Shown here in pieces: positions 1 to 11,300 of a DNA stretch of 64,000 bases. Origin of the DNA: Neelides folsomi (Eukaryota; Arthropoda; Collembola; Neelipleona; Neelidae). The translations under genes were made by a program, and so were the position numbers. The DNA lies in contig JAQGBZ010000207.1 in assembly GCA_034687125.1 (NCBI GenBank), positions 47,080 through 111,079 on the forward strand, given 5' to 3'. How positions within the stretch are numbered: the stretch's first letter is position 1; every line of letters begins with the position of its first letter. Below the pieces are notes generated by a model. The model saw only the letters and a list, made by a program, of their open reading frames with translations, was not told the origin of the DNA and made no database searches.

Positions 1-1116
1 TCCACAAAGGTGTGTCCCTCAGTCAGTTGAGAATTCTTCCTCAAATTTCTCCTACAATTAAGATCCTACGATCGCCCAAATCGATTGGCTCGAAAACCTT
101 TGAGCTTGCAAATTGCTCACTTGCATGATACGATGTTACATTGTTCTTTGCATGATCTCCCAATGTTACAAATAGGGAAAGACCATTTTGGCACACCCAT
201 TCATAACAATCCTTGATTGTGCTCGGGTCAAAAAATGTGTTGAGTTGATGTTATGACACATGGGATGACTGTGGAAGATTGAATTTAATTCCTTGCATTG
301 CAATTACCACTTTAGTTATATGCACACATTCTTTTGTTCGTGGTTTGTGGGTCGATGGAGAAATGGTCATTTTCAACGGCCGTTGCAAAACAAATAGAAA
401 ATGAAGAAATTGGGGATTTTATAGCTTTAACAGGGAGCTGTTTGCATGACTTGTAACAAGAAGTATCCATTTTATATTGGGAGGATGATTTAAGGTTTGC
501 AGACGAAGGATCTTGTTCCAGGCCACATTCTGTACGGTGATTTCCTGCAGATTCCCTCCCTCCGACCGCCCCTTCAGCTCGAAGGAGAAGAAGAGTTGTA
601 AATAATGAAAGACAAGCCTTGGTCTTTACAGAAGCAGATAAATCACTCGGACATTTCCAAAAGCAAATATTAAAAGTTGCTCCTTGAGAACCTCGTAAGG
701 CACCGCACAAGTTTCCGCATTGTTCCTTGACCAGGTCAGGTTTTCCTTGTTTTGTAGAAGAGAAACGGGAAGATCCGTGTGCTCAGGATCTCTACCCTTT
801 TATTAACTCTGCCCAGACATTACTATTATTATTGAGTCAATGAATGATGGCTTCTGCTTCCATTCACTTTGACAGGGTATCATGCTGTGTCTCTCGTCAA
901 ATGAAACAAGAACCACAACTACGCAGAGTTCCTTGAGAAAAGAATGCAATGAGCAATTGGCTTCAAAATAAAATATTTTTACAACCATTAAAATAACAAG
1001 ATTTTAGAGGTACTTGTAATGTTTTCAATCAAAGCAGACTCTGCCGACAATTAATTATTTAATAAAAATAAAAAATATTTGTACTAAAGAAAGTGTATTC
1101 AGATATGCATGTATTA
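1..1116. other. Non-coding stretch before the first transposon
   Basis: No convincing gene is visible. A minus-strand open frame at 312-710 (132 codons) has no recognisable domain and no convincing splice context, so I treat it as chance. The TA dinucleotide at 1115-1116 is the left target-site duplication of the next element. Confidence 0.5.
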
Positions 1117-1606
1117 CCGTATTGGTCCATGATTTGTCCGGTTCCCGAATTATATCCGGGTCCGATTTATATCCGGGGGTGGGACCTGAGATTTTAAATT
1201 ATATCCGGCCCAAAATAATATCCGGGTTAATTTTTAAAATGGGCGAAATATTTAACATTTAAACGCATTCAATTGGTCTTAATTTTTGGTTAAATTCAAT
1301 TAATAATGTCACAAAGGCTTTTTCGTGTTGAATTTAAATTAAAAATGTTTCAATATGCTGAAACTGATAGTGGAGAAGCCACTTGCATGCATTTTAAAAT
1401 AGAAGCAAGATGAGGCTATTATAAATGATAGTAACAGTAGCCGTTCTACATCTGAAGATTCAAGTTTTGATGATTAAAAGTTAGTTTTGAATAAAACAAA
1501 AATTTCCCAAATGCCACTTCCTAAGATATCCGGTGCCCGATTTATATCCGGGAGTCGGAGGTAATATTTTTAATTATATCCGGCGACAAAAATCGGACCA
1601 ATACGG
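1117..1606 (+). mobile_element. Non-autonomous pogo/Tigger-like DNA transposon (MITE)
   Basis: The element starts with CCGTATTGGTCC and ends with its reverse complement, GGACCAATACGG. It is flanked on both sides by TA (1115-1116 and 1607-1608), the target-site duplication typical of IS630/Tc1/mariner/pogo elements. Subterminal DNA carries many copies of the motif TTATATCCGG in both halves. The interior keeps two small coding remnants: an ATG frame at 1306-1413 with EFKLKMFQYAE, which resembles the first helix of pogo/Tigger/jerky-type transposases, and an acidic tail frame at 1409-1477 ending in SFDD then stop. This looks like an internal-deletion derivative that kept the two ends of a transposase gene. 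The superfamily call is inferred from TA plus the motif; the structure itself is seen directly. Confidence 0.8.
1306..1477 (+). pseudogene. Deleted transposase remnant inside the MITE
   Basis: The frame from the ATG at 1306 runs 35 codons to TGA at 1411-1413. It begins MSQRLFRVEFKLKMFQYAE, like the N-terminal helix-turn-helix start of Tigger/jerky-like transposases. A second frame, offset by one base, runs 1409-1477 and encodes an acidic serine-rich tail (SEDSSFDD, stop) of the kind that ends such proteins. The DDE catalytic core is missing, so the two frames appear joined by an internal deletion near 1400-1410. It cannot encode an active enzyme. Confidence 0.55.
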
Positions 1607-1608
1607 TA

Positions 1609-3291
1609 TGTACCTATATGAAAGCTATCGGTCAATATAATATTAAGCCATATTTAAATTAATGTGACATTTTCATCAAAGATAGATTGGCAGTTTATGT
1701 AATATGAATCAGCAATATTTTCTACCGTTTCAATTTTCACGTTATGAATCTCTACATCGACTATTTGTCCGTATTTATTAGCAAGGAGGAAAAGTATGAG
1801 AGAAACAGTAAAGCAAATAGTCAATACAAGAGATGAAATTGAATTGAAATTGCAGCGTAAGTGGCAGGATCTGTCATATAAAAAAGTCCGAAGCTTGATT
1901 ACAAAGCCCTTTTTGAATCAATGAGAGACGAATGCAAAAGGCGGTTAGGTGCTCTCTAATTACTTCTACCTCAACCTTATAATTACACCAATCGAATCTC
2001 TCGAGATTTACACGAAGAAGGAGTTTAATCAAAAATCAATGGAATTGGGCTCACATTGAGAAATCGTCCCAAGTAATCACGACCTTCAATTAAATGAGAA
2101 ATGATAACAGGGTATTAATGAAGTGGATTTTTTGACTTTTCAGTATTTGGAAAATGTTGGTCAAACGGTGAGGGATCAAATCAAAGGTTATTTCACGCAT
2201 TCCAAGTTATGCGTTTTCCCCCCATTTATGCTTACATAAGTATCTGTATTTGTTTGATAAGATATTTAATTTAATAAAACATTAATTTTAAATAAAATGT
2301 ATTTAGAGAAAATATGGTTGACATTATAATAAACCGCGAATTGGACTTTTAATTTTTTCATAAAAAATAATATTAGTATTGGTGAAACCCAAACTAAACT
2401 ATAAGTAGGTAAGCTTTTGTCAAAAGAGAGTCAAGAGTATTTGAAAATTTAGCTATCAGTATTGTACCGTTCAAACTGCAATAAAAAATTCCTCAAGCAG
2501 TGCGAAGATGAGTCAAACGGTTTCATCTTCAATACAATCAAACAAAGCACTATAAAAATATCTCTACTTGTTTTTACTCCTTTCTTTTGAAAAATGACAA
2601 TTGACAAAGTTATCATTATGGCGTTATGAGAAATTCTTGGGGAAATTATTCATGTTTTTCTCATATGCCATTACACACCTTATTACTTTTAATATTTTTC
2701 ATAGATAAATCATTAGTGACACTTTCAAAATACTGAAAAGCAAAGTTTGCCATTCTATAGTAGAGTCAAATAATATTTGTAATTTAAATTTAAAATTAAA
2801 TGTTTACCAATTTACAGACAGTTTAATTTAATTCTTATGTAAAATTATAAGTTTTATTAGGAAATCTGAAGCTATAAATTTGATTAACCGGATTTTCTAA
2901 TAAAATTCTTCGATTCCATTCAGGTAGCAGGGGGAAATAAAATTTCCATATTTATCTTGTGATTCCTTCGGATAATTCCCCTAATGTTCAAGCGTTTAAT
3001 TAGACAGTGAGTCTCCGCATAGAGTTCATTAGATACGAAATGGCTTGCGGTCGTCGTATGAAAATTCGTCACGCTTCACAGCATGACCTTCTCCCATTAT
3101 TCACCCAAATAGCATTGGAGGATCTGGAAGCTGTGAGATTATGAGGTTTGATGAGTCAAATGCTTCTCTCCATGTCATGAGATCCTTCCTCATTCCGCGC
3201 TAGTCGTGTCCTTCGCTCCATGAGCTTCTCTCTTCAAATCCCCTCATTTCCAATCAATTCCTCATTTCCTAATTTCACATCATCACCGGGC
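1609..3291. other. AT-rich non-coding stretch
   Basis: No open frame over 60 codons and no recognisable gene was seen. Composition becomes less AT-rich from about 3040 towards the promoter candidate at 3292. Confidence 0.5.
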
Positions 3292-3297
3292 TATAAA
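3292..3297 (+). promoter_or_regulatory. Possible TATA box
   Basis: TATAAA sits in a less AT-rich context (CGGGCTATAAACATTCG). About 30 bases downstream is an initiator-like TCATAT (from 3323). A pyrimidine-rich leader follows, ending in ATGAAG and then GTAAAT at 3387-3398. The spacing fits a TATA-driven arthropod RNA polymerase II promoter with a short 5' leader. Confidence 0.35.
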
Positions 3298-3386
3298 CAT
3301 TCGCCCTTTTCCCTTAGAAAGTCTCATATCTATTCTTCAGCTCCACGGCTCCACACTCATCAACTACCCTTCAATTAGAATAAAAG

Positions 3387-3392
3387 ATGAAG
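3387..3392 (+). CDS. Possible first coding exon (Met-Lys) of a plus-strand gene
   Basis: ATG AAG is followed at once by GTAAAT, a good 5' splice site. With the TATA box at 3292 it gives a leader of about 62 bases and a two-codon first coding exon that exits in phase 0. Such tiny Met-Lys exons are common in arthropod secreted and cuticle protein genes, though no protein family can be assigned here. A possible in-phase next exon starts at 5202, but it has no signal peptide, so the pairing is weak. Confidence 0.3.
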
Positions 3393-5201
3393 GTAAATGG
3401 CTCTTCCTCCGTTTAGTGAAGCCCAATTGCTCTATTCGTGAATTTCTTTTTTCTCTCTCGAAATTATAAATTATCAAATTCCCGTTTCCCCGTACATTGA
3501 AATCAAAATGAAGGGGATCCATTATTCTTCTTAATAAAACTCCTTCAGCCCATTCTTCCCGGGCCTTAAATCAATCTCGAAGGATTTCGTGGAAGGCGTC
3601 TTGAGAAAGGAATCTAACAGTGGAACTGATAGAAAAGATGGTATATGGCAATTACTCACTCCCGGCTTACTTATACACTTACACCTGACCATATACGAAG
3701 CACACAACTTCAAGCGTTTGGCTTAAAAATCAAGCTTTAACATTAAGCTTCGACATTAAACTCAACTTATACTCAAGACATTTTTTATTATGTAATGCTC
3801 AGTCACTCAGTCAGTCAGTATAAACTTAAAGAATAGTTTGGTTTAATAAATAAGTATAAGCAAGAGTAAGTATAGTATATGGGCAATGCTCACTCAATCT
3901 TTTCAACTGTAAGTATAGAGGAAAATGAATGACCAGATCCTGATTGAGCTTCACGCACAAAACCACGCATACTTCAAAATTCAAACCAAGAATGGCCGAA
4001 TCTCAATATAATCGCTATCAATGGGATGAATAAAAAAGAGAATGATTAAAAACGAAGAAAAGGATCACGTTAACTATCTGTACTTCACTTCTCTACTTGA
4101 GCCTGATTTCCTTGACCAACTCGTTCTATTTGGCAATATTGGTTATTATATAAGAGCTCGAGCCAGAGACATTTATTACGACTCTTCCTTAATTCCATTA
4201 TACCTTTTTGGCCTAGTAAATTAAACTAGGTGAAAGCACATTTGCATATTTACACATTTATTTGCACATCATTGTAATTGTGAATGAAATTGCAGTTTAA
4301 TCAATTATAAACTTGTAAGTCAACAATATTAATTGTAATAACACAATGATACAAAAACTGTAAATGGATAAATTATATTAATAATGAGCAGAATCAAAGA
4401 TTTTACAATATATGAATTGCATTATTATTCTTGTGTTCGATATTGATAAGAAAATGTGAACTCAACTGTTAATCATTCAACCCTTAACAATCTTTAACTT
4501 ACTGTAAATTCCCTATTAAAGAACCTTTGTTAAAATAATAAAACGTGAACAAGCTGAAGCGCCCAATAAACTAAACCCACTGAATGTGAGAGAGTAAGAA
4601 AAATTCCAAGAATAGTCATAGCTAATTTATGCATGTTTAAATGCCTTCATTGACTTCCTTATGTTTGCTGGCTCCATAATTAGTGCCTTCATGAAGACAC
4701 CTATTGCACAATAAAGTTTTACCATGCTTATAATTTATAAACTTATCACACTTATAAGCAGCAGAGCATATTTATAGTTTTCAAGTTAGGATGTTAATTT
4801 GATAATAAAATTATAAAAGTTTATTTCAATATCCCGTTTCAATACTTTTTAGTTCAAACGGAAGAGAAAAGCAATATAAAATATTTTCACAATTAAAGAA
4901 ACGTCAATAAATAAATTATATTTTGATTTAATTAAATAGTAACTCATCCTTGTTTATAGATTTTGATCGTCCACCTAATATGTATATTTATTGTCAGTAT
5001 AGTACGATATGATTTGTATAGAATATTTGTAACATGAAAGAATTAAAAGATATTAAAAGGCCAGGAGTGCGTAAGCCTTTAAAGCTCATTTTGAGTTCCT
5101 CAACCTCCAAATTTTTGTGAAAATGATGATTGTAAAAAAGAGATTTAGTGCTCTTGTTCTAGAAAGATAAAATTTTATCTCTAATAATAACATTGCTCCA
5201 G
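3393..5201. other. Possible intron or intergenic DNA
   Basis: AT-rich. Short (CAGT)n-like repeats lie near 3800-3820. A 60-codon open frame at 4042-4224 shows no domain. If the promoter at 3292 is real, this is its first intron. Confidence 0.3.
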
Positions 5202-5396
5202 GAGTGTGTATTTAGCCCATTCCGTGTTCAACTCCTCACAAGAACCTTCCCAGACTCAAAGTTTCAAGATATTCGTGATGGTTCATTTGCATTTCTTTAT
5301 TCTTCCCGAGGAAGTGGCGAAATTAGCGGAGGATCTTCAAAATCCAATGGAGTAATTACGCCAAAAGCCACTGCCATATTCACGACTCCCTTTTAA
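5202..5396 (+). CDS. Candidate terminal exon, unknown protein
   Basis: A branch-point-like CTAAT and the acceptor TTGCTCCAG end at 5201. An open frame then enters in phase 0 and runs 64 codons to TAA at 5394-5396. It reads ECVFSPFRVQLLTRTFPDSK and later a Gly/Ser-rich stretch. It is the first such frame downstream of the Met-Lys exon at 3387 and has the right phase. It lacks a hydrophobic leader and any known domain, so it could be chance. Confidence 0.2.
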   Translation, partial: ECVFSPFRVQLLTRTFPDSKFQDIRDGSFAFLYSSRGSGEISGGSSKSNGVITPKATAIFTTPF

Positions 5397-8300
5397 ATTA
5401 TCTTCCTTTTAATAAGAAAAAAATTGTCAAACGCACGGCGAAACTCAAAATAATGGAAGGAAGATTTTTATGAGATCACTCAACTCACACTCATAGTCAG
5501 AGTTATGAAATTTAAAAGCATTTCATCTTTCAATATTTAAATGCATAGAAAGGAACCATCAATTTTACACTTTGGGCCAATCTCTTTCCACGTGGTCGTG
5601 TGAGAATGTTTATTTACCCTTTTAACAAACGTCATGCCGCATCAGAAAGAGCGGACATGAAATTTTTGCAATAAGATTTGAGCAAGTTCTAAAGTAGATA
5701 TTAATATTAAAAAAATAAATAAATACGTTACACATTTACAATTACATACATCCACATGAGTTGATTATGTACACACCTCAAATGAAATAGGTGAAAAATG
5801 ATGATAGGGAATTAATATAAGATTACAAAACTAATACGAGGCGTGATGGTAGAAAAACACCATTTTCCTTTTGAATACACTTTTGGTCCTTTATAAATCA
5901 CCTGAGCAAGAGCACATTAGCGCGAACATCATCAACCCCTACCATATTGAAAAGGGGCTAATGAAACTCCGCCTGGAAGACAAACTTTTATTATCTCAGT
6001 CGAGATTCTCGACCCCCAATTATACTCCCATTACATCTTCTTACATCCAAAGAATCATCCACTACATTGAGGACACAATGGCGTAATACTTTGACTTTCC
6101 ATCTCTTCTTCTAAATAATGCAACCATCTTTGTATTATGATCTTTTCCCCCCACCATTTCTCATTGTACCAAAGAAGGTCTAAAGGGGACTTTCTCGTGG
6201 CCTCAATGCCCTCGTAATTAAACGTGAATAAATTGGTAGATTTGGATGAAGAAGAACAACTCCACGCCCTTCATTCAACTCAATAGGTTATTTCTTAAAT
6301 GTTTTTATCATTACCAAACACAAATTACCAACACTCAACTCGCCACGTGAGGATTTAAAGCTTTGAAGACGAAAGGGGAAATTTATAAATAAGCAATTAA
6401 AAAATCAACCCTTCCACCTTTCTGGCGAGGTTTAATTAAGAGAAGCCATTTATTATCAGATGCCATTTGGAGGCATTGTAAATTCGTATTGACCATTAGC
6501 TGACACCCTGGTTCATATCGTGCCTGATAAAATAATAAAATAGGATGTTTTGCAATGAAAAGAAATCCTCTATCTTTTCACGATTCTCACAAACTTTCTT
6601 TTCCCATTACTATTTCAATTGTATGGGAGTTGATATTTAAAAGGATCTTAAAACAATTAATGTGATTGCTTCTCTCAAACCTTTGTAACCCCACAATAAG
6701 TTTCCGGTATTGTGCATTTATAATAAACAATGAGAAATGATATTTAAAAAATGCATTGTGTTAAATAACGATTCTAATATTAAAGCCAACTTTAACTACT
6801 AACTAACAACCCACTCCATATACTGATATGCAACTAGCAGTTTCTACTACATATAGCAAGTTTCATACAAGTAGCATATTCAGTTTGTACATTTGTAAAG
6901 TAAAAGAAAATTGAATTTGCAAAATCTGCAGAAAATATGAGCAAAAAGAATAATGTGATAAACAAGGCTTCATGTTTTCAATCCACCTAAACCACGCTTG
7001 AGAGGTAATTGACATTGAAAACGAAAATTTGCCGATTCCTATTTGCCTATAAGAATGAAGAATAAAATTGAAATAAACTCTGGGTTTTATTCTTAAATTT
7101 GGTCCTTACAAATTTCTCTGCATCCTTGCACATTTGCCACAAACAAACAGAGTCATCTCTTCATCTCCCTCTTTGGTCATCAATTCATTTAATGAATGAG
7201 AGAAGCTGAAGGATCTCAAGCTCTCGGACCTTCTTGAGTGGAAAACAAGGCAAGGGGTTGAGAAAAAAGGTGAAACAGCAGATGCAGCATATGTAGAGTT
7301 AAACTCCACCAACACGCTACGCTGAAATCTCTTCATTCATATGATGATCCTTTGGAAAAATTCTTAAAATCCTCTTAGACTCAACGTGGACTTGAAGATA
7401 CAAAGTTGTTTATTAAACGGAGAACAATTTCATATTTAACTATCTACGGATTTTCATACGGATCTCCCTATAGATTTCAAGCCTTATTAAATTGATGATG
7501 AGAAGGTGTGGGGGTTTAAATCCTGTTTGGTCCATACCGATAGAATCATCTTAACCTGGCGAACAAATCATAGGAGTTTGAAGCTCAAATGCTCACTTGA
7601 GTATCATTATTATTAATCTCTTTATGAAACCAATTATGGGAGCAATGCGAGATGTTCCTTATTTATGAACTTCACTTGATACTATTGAGAGATAAAAGCC
7701 TCGTACCGCTATTTGGTAAGTTTATCCGATTCATATCCAATTCCTAATTCCAATGAAATGACTGGTTTTAGTGGTTTCAAGCTTTAGCTAAGTTTTCCTC
7801 AAATGAAGGTTTACACAAATGAGTCAAATGACCTTTTAATAAAGAAATCTGCATTTTTTAAACCTTCATTATCATTTAATGCTTCTCAACTTTAACAACT
7901 TTAACCAACGAGGAAAAATTAACGGAAAATATTATTTTTTTATCTTTCCTCATTTTCACGAAAAGTTGATTGATGGCTAAATTGAGTTGGTAAGATGAGC
8001 CAGTCAATGATTATAGAGAAGATTGAAGAGGCTTGACAAATTAATAAAATCCAAACATCATGTTCACTCTCAATATAAGCGGTTTTAGTATTAAAAACAA
8101 GGATTTTTACACACGAGTTGATCAACCTGCCAAGGTGAAAAAACCATTGTTTGTATTAAAAAGCAACAGTTTCAAAACGTAATTCAACCAGGGCAATTTC
8201 AAGATGAAGTGCATAAGAAATGAAGCAGGGAATTCCTTTTATCAAATGTTGAGCCATTGAAGATTCCTCTGACTGAGCCGAAGCTGAGAGTGAGACATTT

Positions 8301-11300
8301 GCATTTATTCATCCCTGTTTTTTTCGTCCTATTCTGAGGTTTCATCTTCTGATTCTTCTGATTTAGAATCTCGCCAAGAGGTGAATTTCCTTCTGGTTCG
8401 CTTCAGGGGGTCGTGTCTTTGTTTTTCCTTTTTCGGATTGAGTGGCTCGGAAAGAATCTCGACAGGGCGAGTGAGGAGGGGAGTTTGAATGGTTGGAGAA
8501 GTGAGAAGAAGAACAAGTTGAACTCTGTTTGTTTGTCTCTTCCATTGTGTCTCCGCTCTCTGTGTGGTTAGGTAATGATAATGAGGGAGAGGATGAGAAC
8601 AAGAATGAATTGAAGGAAGAAATGCGGAAGGAGCGGAAGTCCGTGGCTTTGGATGAGATCCCTTTATTTTCAGTTCAGAGTTTCCATTTCATTTCATGAT
8701 GAGGCTAATGATAATGATGAGGACGAATCTGAATGCTGTGGAGTTATGAGGATGGAACGGGGCGCTAATGACTCTCGGCTAAAACCATATCACTAATATG
8801 ACTACTAATATTCAAATATTTAATATACATACAAGAATACGAAGCATGTGCTAATATTAAGCTTGAATATCTTGTGCATCATTCCGAAAACTTAATTTCC
8901 TGAATAATAATTATTCCACCGTCTCACATGAAAAAGAAAGTCTTTTTGTCTCAAGACAACTTTTTAAAGGTCCTTAGCATGCATCGTGCACCTTCCGCCG
9001 TTTCTCCACACTCCTTTACTTACTACACAAGATGTTTCAACTAAAGAGAGATAAACTCAAAGTTATGCCTTTTCTCTAAAGGCCGATGGCATTGAAAGGA
9101 AAAAACCTTATCTACTTTTATTAAATAAGCGCAAGATATCAGATTAAATGAAGGAGAAGCACAAGCACAATCTGGAAATATCTTCTTAAAAGATAATTCC
9201 CAAAGTACATAATATCAAGTTGATAGTATCAACTTTATTACGTATTTATTATCTAAGAAAAAATTGAGCAGAAAACAATGCTATGCAATAATGCGTAGAT
9301 TCTTATTGTGAATTTATAGACATTCCAATTGTAAACATTTACATTGAACCATGGGCAAAATTTTCAGCTTTAAAATGTATAGAAGGAAAGCGCCAATTTA
9401 TTTTCAAAAATAATTATTTAACATGTTTGAACCGTATTAAATAATTTAGCATCAATCTTGTGATATGCGTCTTTATGTCGGAAACCACGTGTTGAATGTT
9501 GTAAAACAAAAAAGCTTAAAAGACTTAATAATGGTTATTGTATTTTCCAAACTTTGTACGATTATGTATTACCATCTCGGGATAGGGAAATTTTGGGCAT
9601 TTCCTGTTCCAATTTCTTCCAATTGGCACTTTCCTCAAGAGAGTGGATATTACGATCCCATTCTCATTAGACACGTATTTTGAATGAATGCCCCCTGACC
9701 TGAGTCTGCTCCAATTTTCCACGTATTTCCTCTCAGTAGGAACAATGGCTAAATAATAACGACGCATGTAATGAGCTGTGTGTGTGTGCGAGCGAGGTTG
9801 ATGGATACTCGGCAGGGTGATAAATTAAAAAATGGTACGGTACACACTCGGAGTCAGTGGGTAAGGGAAGAGCTTTCATATTTTCACATCTCTCATTATT
9901 CGACCATCCTCCTCAATGCTCCTCACAATGGCTCATAATGTTATTAATTTTTTTCCCACCTGCTCCACGTCATTTGATCCGCCACCACTTGGTTCGTACC
10001 TGATATCCTGTCTGGCCCTACACATACTCAACATTGCGAATCCCGTCTCACTTCCATCGTATGAAGGAATAAGTAGTTACATGAAGTGGGAAAATTGAAC
10101 AATTTATTTAGTTACAACCCGAAGGAGAGATTTGGGGGAAATCACAATCAGACCATTTTTCACAGCTTTATTTTTTTATACTTGCCAAAGGGAGTATCAG
10201 TCCCTGCTATTAACATTATTCAGGAACATTATAAAGTAATATCAAAAAGAACGTGCCTCACTCCCGATCACTCCAAATTATACGACACGGATTGTCACTT
10301 CTCTCTTTTATATGTAAAATATATTATCAATTCATTAAAATGGGCAAAAAACTTGGCAGGAGGAGAAATGAAAAATGGGATTCCGCAGGATCACAACAAA
10401 CATCCCAACAGCCCAAGGGAATCTCACACTGTCGCCTTTCATAAATTCCATTAATTAACCATTTGATTTTAATTCCTTGTTTCTTCCGGTTGGCCAACAC
10501 AATCCATCGGACAAGTTGAAGTTGAAGGCGCTTTATAATTTCTCTTCTTGCATAACTGCTCTAGAAGAATTAAAATTCGCATATGGATGCTTATCATACT
10601 TTGAAGAATAGACCATGTGGTCTTTATTACAAGAGAGTAAGTTTATGGAATGTGTGTATGTAATATGGATAATCTGTTAATTTACCATAGTACAGACAGT
10701 GAGGGTGATGAATTCATCCAAGCCGATCTGCTTCTTGTAATACAAAATGAACATCCATGGGATTTGTGAAGCAATTCCTCGCATTCCGTTAGGGGAGTTT
10801 AGACATTTTTAATTGTTATTCATTATTTTGTGAGGGGTTGGAGCGAGTTGGTTAACAGTTGAGATTTCCAAGGTGTAAACTACCAGAGGTGATTGGATGG
10901 CTAATAAATGCAAATCGGAGTTGAGACGCAAGTTCTGATGTGTTCGCTCTCCTAATGGCCCTCAGATTACGAGTACAAGGGAGTGCTTGTATACACGGCC
11001 CATTACTTTCTGTAATTCTGGATTGGGCGCCCAAGAATTGCAAATTTATTGCAAATGAAGTACTTGTTGTGGTTTGGGAGTTATTAGGGCCTTGAATGAA
11101 AATTCTTCATTCACCTCGCCGTGGCTTGGGTCAGTTTCAAAAGCCGGGGGATCTTTCCAACAGGACTCGGACCTCAGCCGAAGAATATTGTGGATATTGA
11201 AACTTATTGGGATTTAGAATTGATTTGATCAATCTTCTCCGATCCTCCCCTCCCTCGGCCTCACCACCTCTTGTGGTCAAATTAATAAATCGAACTCGAA

